Origin: Proteobacteria bacterium UBA4656
GTDB taxonomy: Bacteria; Pseudomonadota; Gammaproteobacteria; Xanthomonadales; Ahniellaceae
Reading direction: 5' to 3'
Length of the DNA stretch: 8,157 nt
Assembly (NCBI GenBank): GCA_002405525.1
Contig: DHLY01000069.1
Span: 2,613 to 10,769 of the forward strand
Shown: positions 1 through 5,772 of the stretch, piece by piece
Layout of the letters: each line of letters opens with the position of its first letter
Position numbering within the stretch: position 1 is the first letter of the stretch
Translations under genes and position numbers: made by a program
The notes under the pieces: generated by a model
What the model saw: only the letters and a program-made list of their open reading frames with translations
Told to the model about the DNA's origin: nothing
Databases searched by the model: none

Positions 1-1
1 G

Positions 2-109
2 ATGATCCCGCTCGGTTCCTGCACCATGAAACTCAAGGCCACCGAGGAGATGATCCCGGTGACCTGGCCCGAGTTCGGCGCCCTGCATCCCTTCGCGCCG
101 GCCGAGCAA
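2..109 (+). pseudogene. gcvP: GcvP (glycine decarboxylase P protein) internal fragment
   Basis: Thirty-six codons read [11 protein letters not shown] at the start and end in [14 protein letters not shown]. This is the highly conserved block at the start of the second half of the glycine dehydrogenase (decarboxylating) P protein. That enzyme is the PLP-dependent part of the glycine cleavage system, which releases CO2 from glycine and passes aminomethyl to the H protein. The frame is open to the left edge, so the 5' end lies outside the window or is missing. Homology stops after the AEQ triplet at about 109, and the expected continuation, including the PLP-lysine region, is absent. As seen it cannot encode a working enzyme. 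It could be a recombination remnant or the edge of a misjoined assembly. The family call is firm; the reason for the break is unknown. Confidence 0.85.
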
Positions 110-207
110 AGGCGATCCGCGTCATGCTTGCCCACTTCGAGAAGTACGGCGCGCTGGAGACGGCGCACGACCGGCCCGGACCGCGCGCCGCGCCGGCGGC
201 GGCGTGA
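109..207 (+). other. Unidentified 32-codon coding-like tail after GcvP break
   Basis: Directly after the GcvP homology ends, a frame shifted by one base (codons from AAG at 109 to TGA at 205-207) has nearly all G or C third positions. It reads [17 protein letters not shown] and then an Ala/Pro-rich end. This looks like the C-terminus of a real protein, but I do not recognise the family, and it is not what follows in GcvP. It may be the 3' end of another gene fused to the GcvP piece, either by rearrangement or by an assembly join. A missing A in the AAA run at 108-110 would put the two frames in register. Confidence 0.3.
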
Positions 208-303
208 GGCCCGCCAGGCAGGAAACCCGCCACGAAATCCGGAACACGACGCAGAACGGCAGCTCGGCCTGCGCGCCTTTGCAACACTGCGGTTTCAGGG
301 ATC

Positions 304-310
304 GCGAGGA
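304..310 (+). promoter_or_regulatory. Shine-Dalgarno site for the start at 317
   Basis: GCGAGGA lies six bases before an ATG at 317, a good spacing and match to the 16S anti-SD. It supports 317, not the later ATG at 518, as the original start of the exported propeller-like gene. No comparable purine-rich site precedes the ATG at 518. Confidence 0.6.
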
Positions 311-316
311 CAATTC

Positions 317-1954
317 ATGATTTCGAACAATCTGACTTTCTCTTCCGTTGGCTGGTCGATGCGCGCAGTCGTGCTTGGCTTGGCTTAATGCGCACATGTT
401 GCTTCTGCGCAAACGCGGCCCGAGCGTAATCCGTTCCTGTCCGCCGACATCTACGGTGTCACGCACATCAATCCGGCCAAGCAGAACAGCATCCCTTACA
501 AGATCCCCCTTCGTGAAATGAAGGTCGATCTCGATGCGCTCACGCCGGTTTGGGGTGGGCCGGTCAACAACTCCACCTATGCCTCCGCGCGTCAGGGGTT
601 CTTCTGGTCCGTATCCACTGACCGGGTGGCGTTGATCGATGCGCGAGGGGACAAGTGGAGAAAGGTTGCGGACATCGACCTGCCCGGAGCAACGCGCCGA
701 TCGCGCGACGCGCTGCAGCGGATCGTGAAGTTCAAGTACCCCGACATGCCTTCTGCCGAGGCCCATCTGAAGGGAATCCTCGGGTCGGCGCCCGGTGCCG
801 TCCTGCCGTCCGGTATCTGTGCCCTGGTGAGCAACCAGGACTACGTCTATGCCAACGCGGGCACGATCGTCTCGGCGATCGGGCTGGTTGACCGAAACAA
901 CCCGTCGAAGGGACTCGAGGTGAAGGCGCGGTTCGATACCGCAACCGTCATCCCGCCCACCAGCGTGTTCGACGAGCCCCCGAGGGTCGGGCTCGTGGGC
1001 ATGAACATGACCTACGACGGCCATATCGTGATTGGCGCGCTGAATGGTGTGGCCGTGGTGGACGCGGCGTTGAAGAAAGGCCAGTTCCTCAAGTTCAAAG
1101 ATGACAACCAGATGTCCACCAACTCCCTGGCAGTGGATTCCGTTGGCGGCATCTATGTCGCGACAGGATCGAAGAAGCCGCAGGTGCCGGGGGTGATGCA
1201 CAAGCTCGTATGGAAGGGTGGACGGCTGTCGAACGATCCTCAGGATGGCGCATGGACGGCCCAGTACGACGGTGGCGATTGGCCTCCCGCCATCAAGGCC
1301 GGAACCGGCACCGGGTCGACACCGACGCTCATGGGCTTCGGTGAGAACGAGGACGAGCTCGTCCTCATCACAGACGGGGCGAACCGCATGAAGCTGGTGG
1401 CGTTCTGGCGCAACGCCATTCCCGCCGATGCCCGTCAAGTGCCCGGTGCGCTGTCGCCCCGTATCGCCGATCAGAAACCGGTGTCCGCGGGCATCTCCGA
1501 GCAGCGCCGGTGGCTGCAGTCGGAACAGACGATCATCGTGTCTGGCTACGGCGCTTTCGCGGTCAACAACCTCATCGAGGAAGGACACGCTGATCGCATC
1601 ATTGACGTGATGACGGTTGGCCCGGTGCACAACCCGCCGAGTGGCATCGAAAAGATCGCGTGGAACCAGAAGGAAAACCGCTTCTACTCTGCCTGGACTC
1701 GCGGCGACGTGCTGTCCGTCAGCATGGTGCCGGTGATGAGTACCGGAGCCAACGCCGTTTTCGTCAACGGATACAGCAAGGCGGCCGGCTGGGAAGTGAC
1801 TGGCCTGGATTGGGACACGGGGCGCACCGTTTCGCGGACGATCTTCGGGCAGAACAACAAAGGCAACGGCGCATACGCGATCCTGCAGTTTCTCGAGAAC
1901 GGCGACATGCTTTTCAATTCCGTCATTGGGCCCTACCGCATTCCGATGAGGTGA
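317..1954 (+). pseudogene. Exported beta-propeller-like protein, stop codon in signal peptide
   Basis: The frame from ATG 317 to TGA 1952-1954 spans 545 codons and is open except for TAA at 386-388 (codon 24). Residues 1-31 form a classic Sec signal: a short N-region, Arg at 16, the hydrophobic run AVVLGLA, then the stop, then CAHVASA and Gln 32. Cleavage would fall after Ala-Ser-Ala. The same frame continues with protein-like sequence (NPFLSADIYGVTH) well before the next ATG at 518, so 518 is not the native start. The mature part, about 510 residues, has repeated short strand-turn units such as DGHIVIGALNGVAVVD and SVGGIYVATGS, resembling YncE, SMP-30 or quinoprotein propellers. I do not recognise a specific family or enzyme activity. 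Either the gene is silenced by a nonsense change, or reinitiation at 518 gives a cytoplasmic 478-residue form, or the TAA is a sequence error. Apart from this stop the body shows no frameshift, so inactivation, if real, is recent. Confidence 0.7.
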
Positions 1955-1964
1955 GTTCGCTGGC

Positions 1965-1999
1965 CGAAGGCCTGCACTGTCGCGGCAGGCGGGCCTTCG
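1965..1999. terminator. GC-rich hairpin between convergent gene and IS remnant
   Basis: CGAAGGCC (1965-1972) is perfectly complementary to GGCCTTCG (1992-1999). An alternative inner stem pairs GCCTGC (1970-1975) with GCAGGC (1985-1990). It begins 10 bases after the stop of the propeller-like gene and 28 bases beyond the stop of the minus-strand transposase remnant, the usual position for a terminator serving convergent genes. No T-run follows on either strand, so it is not a canonical Rho-independent terminator. Confidence 0.35.
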
Positions 2000-2027
2000 C
2001 GGGTACGCCGGACTGTCACAGGATCAT

Positions 2028-2285
2028 TCACTGTCCGAATAGGCTGGACTGATCTTCGTGTTTTTCAGCAGCCCAGAGTTGGCGAGCCGTTTTGTTGGCC
2101 AGCGCGGTGACTGCGACGTCGAGTCCGACATTGGCGGCGAGTGCGAGTGGCCAGGCGCAGGTGCGATCGAGCGGTTCGGCCTTGGACCGAGCGGTGGCGG
2201 CGGCGCGCAGTTCGGCGCGCGCGCCGTGGATGAGCAGCGTTCGCAGGTATCGATCACCGCGTTTGGTGATGCGGCCTTGCAGGGT
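2028..2285 (-). pseudogene. IS110-family transposase C-terminal remnant
   Basis: On the minus strand about 85 residues read [22 protein letters not shown], then [15 protein letters not shown], ending at a stop at 2028-2030. This is the C-terminal domain typical of IS110/IS116/IS902 (Transposase_20) transposases, whose usual form is [22 protein letters not shown] followed by ALANKLAR. The whole N-terminal DEDD catalytic domain is missing, as is the FAAWLGL block expected just before this segment. The open frame continues upstream to about 2558 but with unrelated sequence, so it should not be annotated as a 176-residue protein. It is a dead remnant; I saw no element ends or target duplication. 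The family assignment is strong. Confidence 0.8.
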
Positions 2286-2302
2286 GTTGAGAAACACCCT
2301 GC
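2279..2302. repeat. 10-bp perfect inverted repeat with GAGA loop
   Basis: GCAGGGTGTT (2279-2288) and AACACCCTGC (2293-2302) are exact reverse complements around the tetraloop GAGA. The hairpin sits precisely where IS110 transposase homology ends, so one arm belongs to the transposase side and the other to the unrelated flank. This suggests a foldback or templated repeat made when the element was broken, though it could be chance. Confidence 0.6.
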
Positions 2303-2433
2303 GATTGCGCGGCATGGATGCCCCGCCCGCGAATCGATCGCGTTGGCGATTGCGTCGTCGGGAGCGAGTACGGATCTGTGCCGGACTCGCGACGTTGAGA
2401 AGCGCAGGAAAGCACCTCCTAAACATCCTGCGA

Positions 2434-2553
2434 GGCGCGTGCAAGGTCATCAAGCCCGGCATGGACTCGAAGGCGGTAGTTGCGCGCTTCGAGCACGAGC
2501 GCCGAACGTTCGCGATGATGAACCACCCGAGCATCGCGCGCGTCCTCGACGGC
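2434..2553 (+). pseudogene. Ser/Thr protein kinase fragment (N-lobe)
   Basis: Forty codons read [16 protein letters not shown], then [21 protein letters not shown]. This matches the N-lobe of bacterial Hanks-type kinases of the [11 protein letters not shown] type common in large multidomain kinases of proteobacteria and planctomycetes. The first Lys (2443-2445) aligns with the ATP-binding VAIK lysine, and the Glu at 2497-2499 with the alpha-C glutamate. HPSIARVLD is subdomain IV. The glycine-rich loop before it and the hinge, catalytic loop and DFG after it are all missing. There is no start codon or RBS. It is a decayed scrap that cannot fold as a kinase, lying opposite in strand to the IS110 remnant next to it. 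Confidence 0.7.
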
Positions 2554-2684
2554 CGCATGACGATCCGGGGCCTACATCATCTGCAGATTCGGAAGCCAAT
2601 GGTCAAGAGAACGACCCCGGCTCTCGGGAGAAGTTCGGTCGGCCCTGTTGACCCGGGTGGCGCAATGGTGACCCCATTTCGCGC
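2554..2684. other. Unassigned stretch between kinase scrap and DUF2007 gene
   Basis: With 2303-2433, this is the part of the 730-base gene-free stretch (1955-2684) where I see no recognisable gene, RNA or repeat. Several frames are open by virtue of high GC, but none gives a recognisable protein. The segment GGTGGCGCAATGGTGACC around 2656-2673 has the look of an insertion-sequence end or intergenic part, but I cannot name an element. Confidence 0.4.
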
Positions 2685-3092
2685 TCAGAACGGCAGCACC
2701 CCCAGGTGGCGCAGGCCCTGCACGGCGGCGGCGAGCACGACGCCGGCCAACAGCACGAGGCGGAACTTCGTCGCACCCGACATCATCGGCGCCGGTGCGG
2801 TTTTCGCCGCCGGCGTGTAGCCGCCGAGGTCGGGGCGGCGCGTGGTCGGCAGCATCACGCCTGCTTCCTTGAGCGCCTGCCGGGCGCGGCCATACTCGCC
2901 GGTCCTGACCACCCACACGGCCGGCCACTTGTAGCCGCTGCCGCCGCCGCGGTCGCTGTAGGAGTAATCGCGTTTGGTCGCGCGGTTCCACGAGTGCGCG
3001 TCCGTCAGGCGGGTTTCGATGCCGGCGTCGGCGAGGATTTTCGCAACCGCTTCGACATTCTCGAGACGGGGGGATGTGAAAACCTGGCGCAT
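2685..3092 (-). CDS. DUF2007-like 'pathogenicity-like' protein, C-terminal TM
   Basis: A 135-residue protein starting [20 protein letters not shown]. Residues 1 to about 80 follow the plan of the DUF2007 (putative signal-transducing) family, an alpha-beta fold related to PII-like domains. In xanthomonads this protein is often listed as 'pathogenicity-like protein', with the same [13 protein letters not shown] start and a later PAVWVV segment. After a linker, residues about 110-127 ([13 protein letters not shown]) form one hydrophobic helix, so the protein is likely tail-anchored with the N-terminal domain in the cytoplasm. No biochemical role is established that I can name. The start is the first ATG and coincides with the conserved N-terminus; no clear Shine-Dalgarno is visible. 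It lies 129 bp downstream of tesB on the same strand, with a palindromic repeat between them. Confidence 0.75.
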   Translation of the reverse strand: MRQVFTSPRLENVEAVAKILADAGIETRLTDAHSWNRATKRDYSYSDRGGGSGYKWPAVWVVRTGEYGRARQALKEAGVMLPTTRRPDLGGYTPAAKTAPAPMMSGATKFRLVLLAGVVLAAAVQGLRHLGVLPF

Positions 3093-3137
3093 GGGGCGTT
3101 GATCGAACGGTTCGGATCGAAGTGGAAGTTTCTGCGT

Positions 3138-3200
3138 TCAGGGCCCTGGGCCCAGAGAGCATTGGTGACCGCTTTTGACTGGGCCCTGAGCCCTGGGCCC
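3138..3200. repeat. GGGCCC-rich palindromic intergenic repeat (REP-like)
   Basis: The tesB to DUF2007 spacer carries two related GC palindromes: TCAGGGCCCTGGGCCCAG from 3138 and CTGGGCCCTGAGCCCTGGGCCC ending at 3200. TCAGGGCCC (3138-3146) pairs perfectly with GGGCCCTGA (3181-3189), and each half can also fold on itself. The pattern resembles short interspersed palindromic repeats seen between genes in Lysobacter-type genomes. It could act as a terminator or mRNA 3'-end stabiliser for tesB, but no T-run follows on the minus strand. Confidence 0.5.
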
Positions 3201-3221
3201 TTCGACAACGGCACGGACGAT

Positions 3222-4088
3222 TCAGCCCGAGACGCGAATCAATCCCTCCTGCGCAGTGGACGCCACCAGCCGTCCCTCGGCGGTGAAGATCATGCCTCGG
3301 GCCAGGCCACGGGCGCCCTGTGCGCTGGGGCTGTCGCAGGAATAAAGCAGCCATTCGTCGGCGCGGAACGGGCGGTGGAACCACATCGCGTGGTCGAGGC
3401 TGGCCATCTGCACGTTGGCCTGCAGGTAGGAGATCCCGTGCGGGAAGGTCGTGGTGCCGACCAGGTGGAAGTCGGACGCGTAGGCGAGCAGGGCGCGGTG
3501 CAGGGTCGGCTCGTCGCCGACCCGGTCGATCAGGCGGAACCAGACGTGCTGGAACGGTGGCCGCTTGGGCACCTTGATCTCATCGCGCGGGTACACATGA
3601 CGGAACTCGAAGGGGCCGCTCTGCGACAGCCAGCGCTGCAGCTTGGCGCTGATGTGCGAGAACTTGAGCGGGTCGATCGGGTCGGGGGGGTCCAGTTCGT
3701 GGGGCCTCGGCACCTCCGGCATCGTCAGTTGATGCTCCGCGCCGGGCTCGTCGACGTGGAAACTGGCCGACATCACGAAGATCTGCTGGCCGTGCTGGAT
3801 CGCCGACACCCGCCGCGTGCCGAACGACTTGCCGTCGCGCGTGCGCTCGACCTGGTAGACGATCGGCGCCTCGATGTCGCCGGCGCGCAGAAAATAGGCG
3901 TGCAGCGAATGCACCGTGCGGCCGTGCTCGGCAACCGTGCGCTGGGCGGCCGAAAGAGCCTGGCCCAACACTTGGCCGCCGAACACGAAGCGGGTGCCGA
4001 TGTCTCGGCTCTGGCCGCGGAAAAGGTTTTCTTCCAGCCGTTCGAGCTGGAGCAGGTCGATGAGTTCGCCGACGACGGGGTGGGGCAT
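3222..4088 (-). CDS. tesB: Acyl-CoA thioesterase II
   Basis: A 288-residue protein, near the 286 of E. coli TesB, which hydrolyses medium- and long-chain acyl-CoA to free fatty acid and CoA in the cytoplasm. It is a double hot-dog fold. The first half has LEENLFRGQSRDIGTRFVFGG and HSLHAYFLRAGD; the second has YASDFHLVG, SLDHAMWFHRPF and ASTAQEG. The catalytic residues align as Asp206, Ser230 and Gln280, where E. coli has Asp204, Thr228 and Gln278. The Thr-to-Ser change is also found in eukaryotic peroxisomal relatives. The start MPHPVV is chosen over an upstream in-frame ATG at 4175 because homology begins there and the extra 29 residues are Pro/Arg-rich and overlap the amidase gene. It lies 31 bp after the amidase stop. 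A -10 box six bases before the ATG suggests its own, possibly leaderless, transcript. Confidence 0.93.
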   Translation of the reverse strand: MPHPVVGELIDLLQLERLEENLFRGQSRDIGTRFVFGGQVLGQALSAAQRTVAEHGRTVHSLHAYFLRAGDIEAPIVYQVERTRDGKSFGTRRVSAIQHGQQIFVMSASFHVDEPGAEHQLTMPEVPRPHELDPPDPIDPLKFSHISAKLQRWLSQSGPFEFRHVYPRDEIKVPKRPPFQHVWFRLIDRVGDEPTLHRALLAYASDFHLVGTTTFPHGISYLQANVQMASLDHAMWFHRPFRADEWLLYSCDSPSAQGARGLARGMIFTAEGRLVASTAQEGLIRVSG

Positions 4089-4094
4089 CGTGCG

Positions 4095-4100
4095 ATTGTA
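4095..4100 (-). promoter_or_regulatory. Candidate -10 box (TACAAT) for tesB
   Basis: On the minus strand TACAAT matches TATAAT at five of six positions and ends six bases before the tesB ATG. Transcription would start at or near the A of the ATG, giving a leaderless mRNA, and no Shine-Dalgarno is present to argue against it. No good -35 is visible at 16-18 bp. The box falls in the 31-bp gap after the amidase stop. Confidence 0.4.
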
Positions 4101-4119
4101 GCGGTCGGCGCGGCCGCGC

Positions 4120-4701
4120 TCAGGGGGTGGCGGGCTGCGGGTCGGCGCGCAGGCGCGCGAGACCGCTGGCCGCAAGCACCCTGTCCCAGGGAAACATCGG
4201 CCCGGGGTCGCGCTTGCGCGGCACCTGCAGGTCGGGTCGGTCGCTGGCGGGCACCCGGGCCAGGTCGAGATCCTCGTGGCCGGCGATGAAGCGCAGGTTC
4301 GGCAGTTCGGCCCTGAGCGTCGCCAGCAGGGCGAGCAGGGCGGTGACCTGGGCGTCGGGGTAGGGCTGGGTCATCACCTGGTTGTCGTGGCGGAACCAGT
4401 CCGGGTAGCGGCCGCTGTTGACCAGTTCGATGCCGACCGAACGCGGGTTGTAGCCGCGGGTGTGGTTCGCCACCCGTGCAGGCGGCACCCACCGGTGGAT
4501 GCGTCCGTCACGCTCGATGTACCAGTGGCCGCTGGCGCCGGTGCCGGATTCCGCATAGATCACGCGCCCGCCGTACTCGCGCGCCATCGCAAGGTCGGGC
4601 AGTTCGGTGCAGTGGACGACGACCAGGTCGATGTCCTCGATACGTCTTTCCTGCAGGCGCTCGACGTAGGCCAGGGGCAGGTCGTGGACGGGCAGGTCCA
4701 T
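4120..4701 (-). CDS. AmpD-like N-acetylmuramoyl-L-alanine amidase
   Basis: A 193-residue Amidase_2 (PGRP fold) zinc enzyme that cleaves the bond between N-acetylmuramic acid and L-Ala of peptidoglycan or muropeptides. Candidate zinc ligands are His30 (VVVHCTE), His142 (IAGHEDLD) and Asp165 (RKRDPGPMFPW), with Glu92 in SVGIELVN as the catalytic acid. These line up with His34, His154, Asp164 and Glu116 of Citrobacter AmpD. No signal peptide is present, so a cytoplasmic role in recycling 1,6-anhydromuropeptides is likely. The ATG at 4701 is chosen because homology begins there. Longer in-frame starts up to 4863 add basic, Cys/Arg-rich sequence lying antisense to the MOSC gene. It shares a 46-bp divergent spacer with the MOSC gene and precedes tesB. 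It is close to, but not certainly, the ampD ortholog, so no symbol is given. Confidence 0.88.
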   Translation of the reverse strand: MDLPVHDLPLAYVERLQERRIEDIDLVVVHCTELPDLAMAREYGGRVIYAESGTGASGHWYIERDGRIHRWVPPARVANHTRGYNPRSVGIELVNSGRYPDWFRHDNQVMTQPYPDAQVTALLALLATLRAELPNLRFIAGHEDLDLARVPASDRPDLQVPRKRDPGPMFPWDRVLAASGLARLRADPQPATP

Positions 4702-4730
4702 GCGGGCGCTGGTGTGGCGGTCCAGGCTGG

Positions 4731-4742
4731 CACGGTACCATG
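4731..4742. promoter_or_regulatory. Near-perfect 12-bp palindrome in divergent spacer
   Basis: CACGGTACCATG is symmetric except for one base pair and is centred on GGTACC within the 46 bp separating the divergent amidase and MOSC starts. TACCAT (4736-4741) within it could be a weak plus-strand -10 box six bases before the MOSC ATG. It may be an operator or chance. Confidence 0.2.
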
Positions 4743-4747
4743 CATGA

Positions 4748-5260
4748 ATGCCCAACCGCTTCGCCCTCGAAGCCGCCACCCTCAGGCAGCTGATGGCGCG
4801 CCATGCTGCGCCCGGGCAGGTGCAATGGATCGGCCTGCGCCCGGCGCGCGAGGCGCCGGTCACGGTCCGCTCGCAGGCGGTGGCGATCGCCGGACATGGA
4901 CTGGACGGCGACCGCTATGCGCGTGACGGCAAGCGCCAGGTCACCCTGATCCAGGCCGAGCACCTGCCGGTGGTGGCCAAGCTTTGCGGCCGCGGCGCGG
5001 TGGCGCCGGAAACCCTGCGCCGCAATCTGGTCGTGTCCGGCATCAGCGTGCTGGCGCTCAGAAACCAGCGCTTTCGCATCGGCAGCGCGCTGTTCGAGGG
5101 CACGGGGCCATGCGAGCCCTGCTCGAAGATGGAAGCCGCGCTCGGTCCCGGCGGCTACAACGCGATGCGCGGCCACGGCGGGATCTGCGCGCGCGTGCTC
5201 GAAGGCGGCGCGATCGCGCTCGGCGACGCGGTGGTGGCCGAAGCGGTGGATGCGCCGTGA
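4748..5260 (+). CDS. MOSC domain-containing protein
   Basis: A 170-residue single-domain MOSC protein, related to the C-terminal domain of molybdenum-cofactor sulfurase and to YiiM/YuaD-type proteins. These proteins are thought to handle sulfur or bind molybdenum cofactor in the cytoplasm. Visible family features are HGLDGDRYARDGKRQVTLI in the N-terminal half, ETLRRNLVVSGI in the middle, and GTGPCEPCSKMEAALG with Cys122 and Cys125. The run GGYNAMRGHGGICARV adds Cys147. The conserved cysteines are candidate persulfide carriers. The start is fixed on the left by TGA at 4745-4747, directly before the ATG. No Shine-Dalgarno is visible. The stop overlaps the hydrolase start (GTGA). The exact substrate is unknown, and no Moco-enzyme genes lie nearby in the window. 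Confidence 0.88.
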   Translation: MPNRFALEAATLRQLMARHAAPGQVQWIGLRPAREAPVTVRSQAVAIAGHGLDGDRYARDGKRQVTLIQAEHLPVVAKLCGRGAVAPETLRRNLVVSGISVLALRNQRFRIGSALFEGTGPCEPCSKMEAALGPGGYNAMRGHGGICARVLEGGAIALGDAVVAEAVDAP

Positions 5261-5772
5261 GCTGCGGCAAGGTGATCCTCTCGCACGGGCTGGAGAGCGG
5301 CCCGCAGGCGACCAAGGTGGCGGCGATGGCCGCGGCCGCGATCGCGCTCGGCTGGGACGAGGTGCGGCCGGACTACCGGGATCTCGATGCCAGCCAGGAC
5401 GTGCGGCGGATCGACGACCGCATCGCGCGAATGCTGGTGCAGGTGCCGGCCGACGGCACGCCGTTCGTACTCGCCGGCTCCAGCATGGGCGCGTTCGTTT
5501 CCGCGTTGGGTTCGCTCCAGCGAGCGCCGCGCGGGTTGTTCCTGCTCGCGCCGCCGGTGCGCGTTCCCGGCTATCCGCGGGCGCTCGACGCCGCGGCCGT
5601 GCCAACCGTCATCGTGCACGGCTGGGACGACGAACTCATCCCCGCCGCCGACGTCATCGCCTACGCCCACCGGCGGCGCGCGGCGCTGCACCTGGTCGAC
5701 GACACGCACCGCCTGACCGCCCACGTCGACGTCATCGCACGCTGGTTCGGCGACTGGCTCGCCCGGCTGTGA
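5257..5772 (+). CDS. Small alpha/beta-fold hydrolase
   Basis: A 171-residue serine hydrolase of the YqiA/RBBP9-like size class. It starts VSCGKVILSHGLESGPQATK from GTG at 5257. The nucleophile is Ser76 in the elbow GSSMG, the acid is probably Asp125 in HGWDDELIP, and the base His151 in VDDTHRL, giving a complete catalytic triad. No signal peptide or lid domain is seen, so it should be a cytoplasmic esterase or thioesterase; the substrate is not apparent. GTG is chosen over upstream starts because it forms a 4-bp GTGA overlap with the MOSC stop, has GGTGGA six bases before it, and gives the full first strand. Longer frames up to 4984 only shadow the MOSC gene. It is probably translationally coupled to both neighbours. 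Confidence 0.87.
   Translation: MSCGKVILSHGLESGPQATKVAAMAAAAIALGWDEVRPDYRDLDASQDVRRIDDRIARMLVQVPADGTPFVLAGSSMGAFVSALGSLQRAPRGLFLLAPPVRVPGYPRALDAAAVPTVIVHGWDDELIPAADVIAYAHRRRAALHLVDDTHRLTAHVDVIARWFGDWLARL

Noticed and set aside
122..1630. 502-codon open frame on the minus strand
   Set aside because: It lies antisense to the propeller-like gene, gives Arg/His/Gly-rich sequence with no recognisable domains, and is open because the sense gene is GC-rich.
518..1954. ATG 518 as the true start of the propeller-like gene
   Set aside because: Protein-like sequence continues upstream in the same frame back to the TAA and across it to ATG 317, which has a proper Shine-Dalgarno; 518 has none.
2028..2558. 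176-residue intact transposase on the minus strand
   Set aside because: Only the last 85 residues match IS110 transposases; the N-terminal half is unrelated, and no catalytic domain is present.
2568..2684. End of an IS21-type or other insertion element
   Set aside because: The sequence has a familiar IS-intergenic look, but I could identify neither a terminal repeat nor a transposase piece, so no element is called.
2092..2820. 242-codon plus-strand frame as one gene
   Set aside because: Only the 2434-2553 segment resembles a protein family; the left part is antisense to the IS110 remnant and the right part antisense to the DUF2007 gene.
2706..4289. 527-codon plus-strand open frame across the DUF2007 and tesB genes
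   Set aside because: It is antisense to two clearly recognised genes and shows no domain of its own.
4728..4744. Sigma-54-like promoter: TGGCACG followed by a downstream GC before the MOSC gene
   Set aside because: The GG and GC elements are 11 bases apart where sigma-54 promoters need 10, the -12 element lacks TTGC, and it would sit directly on the start codon.
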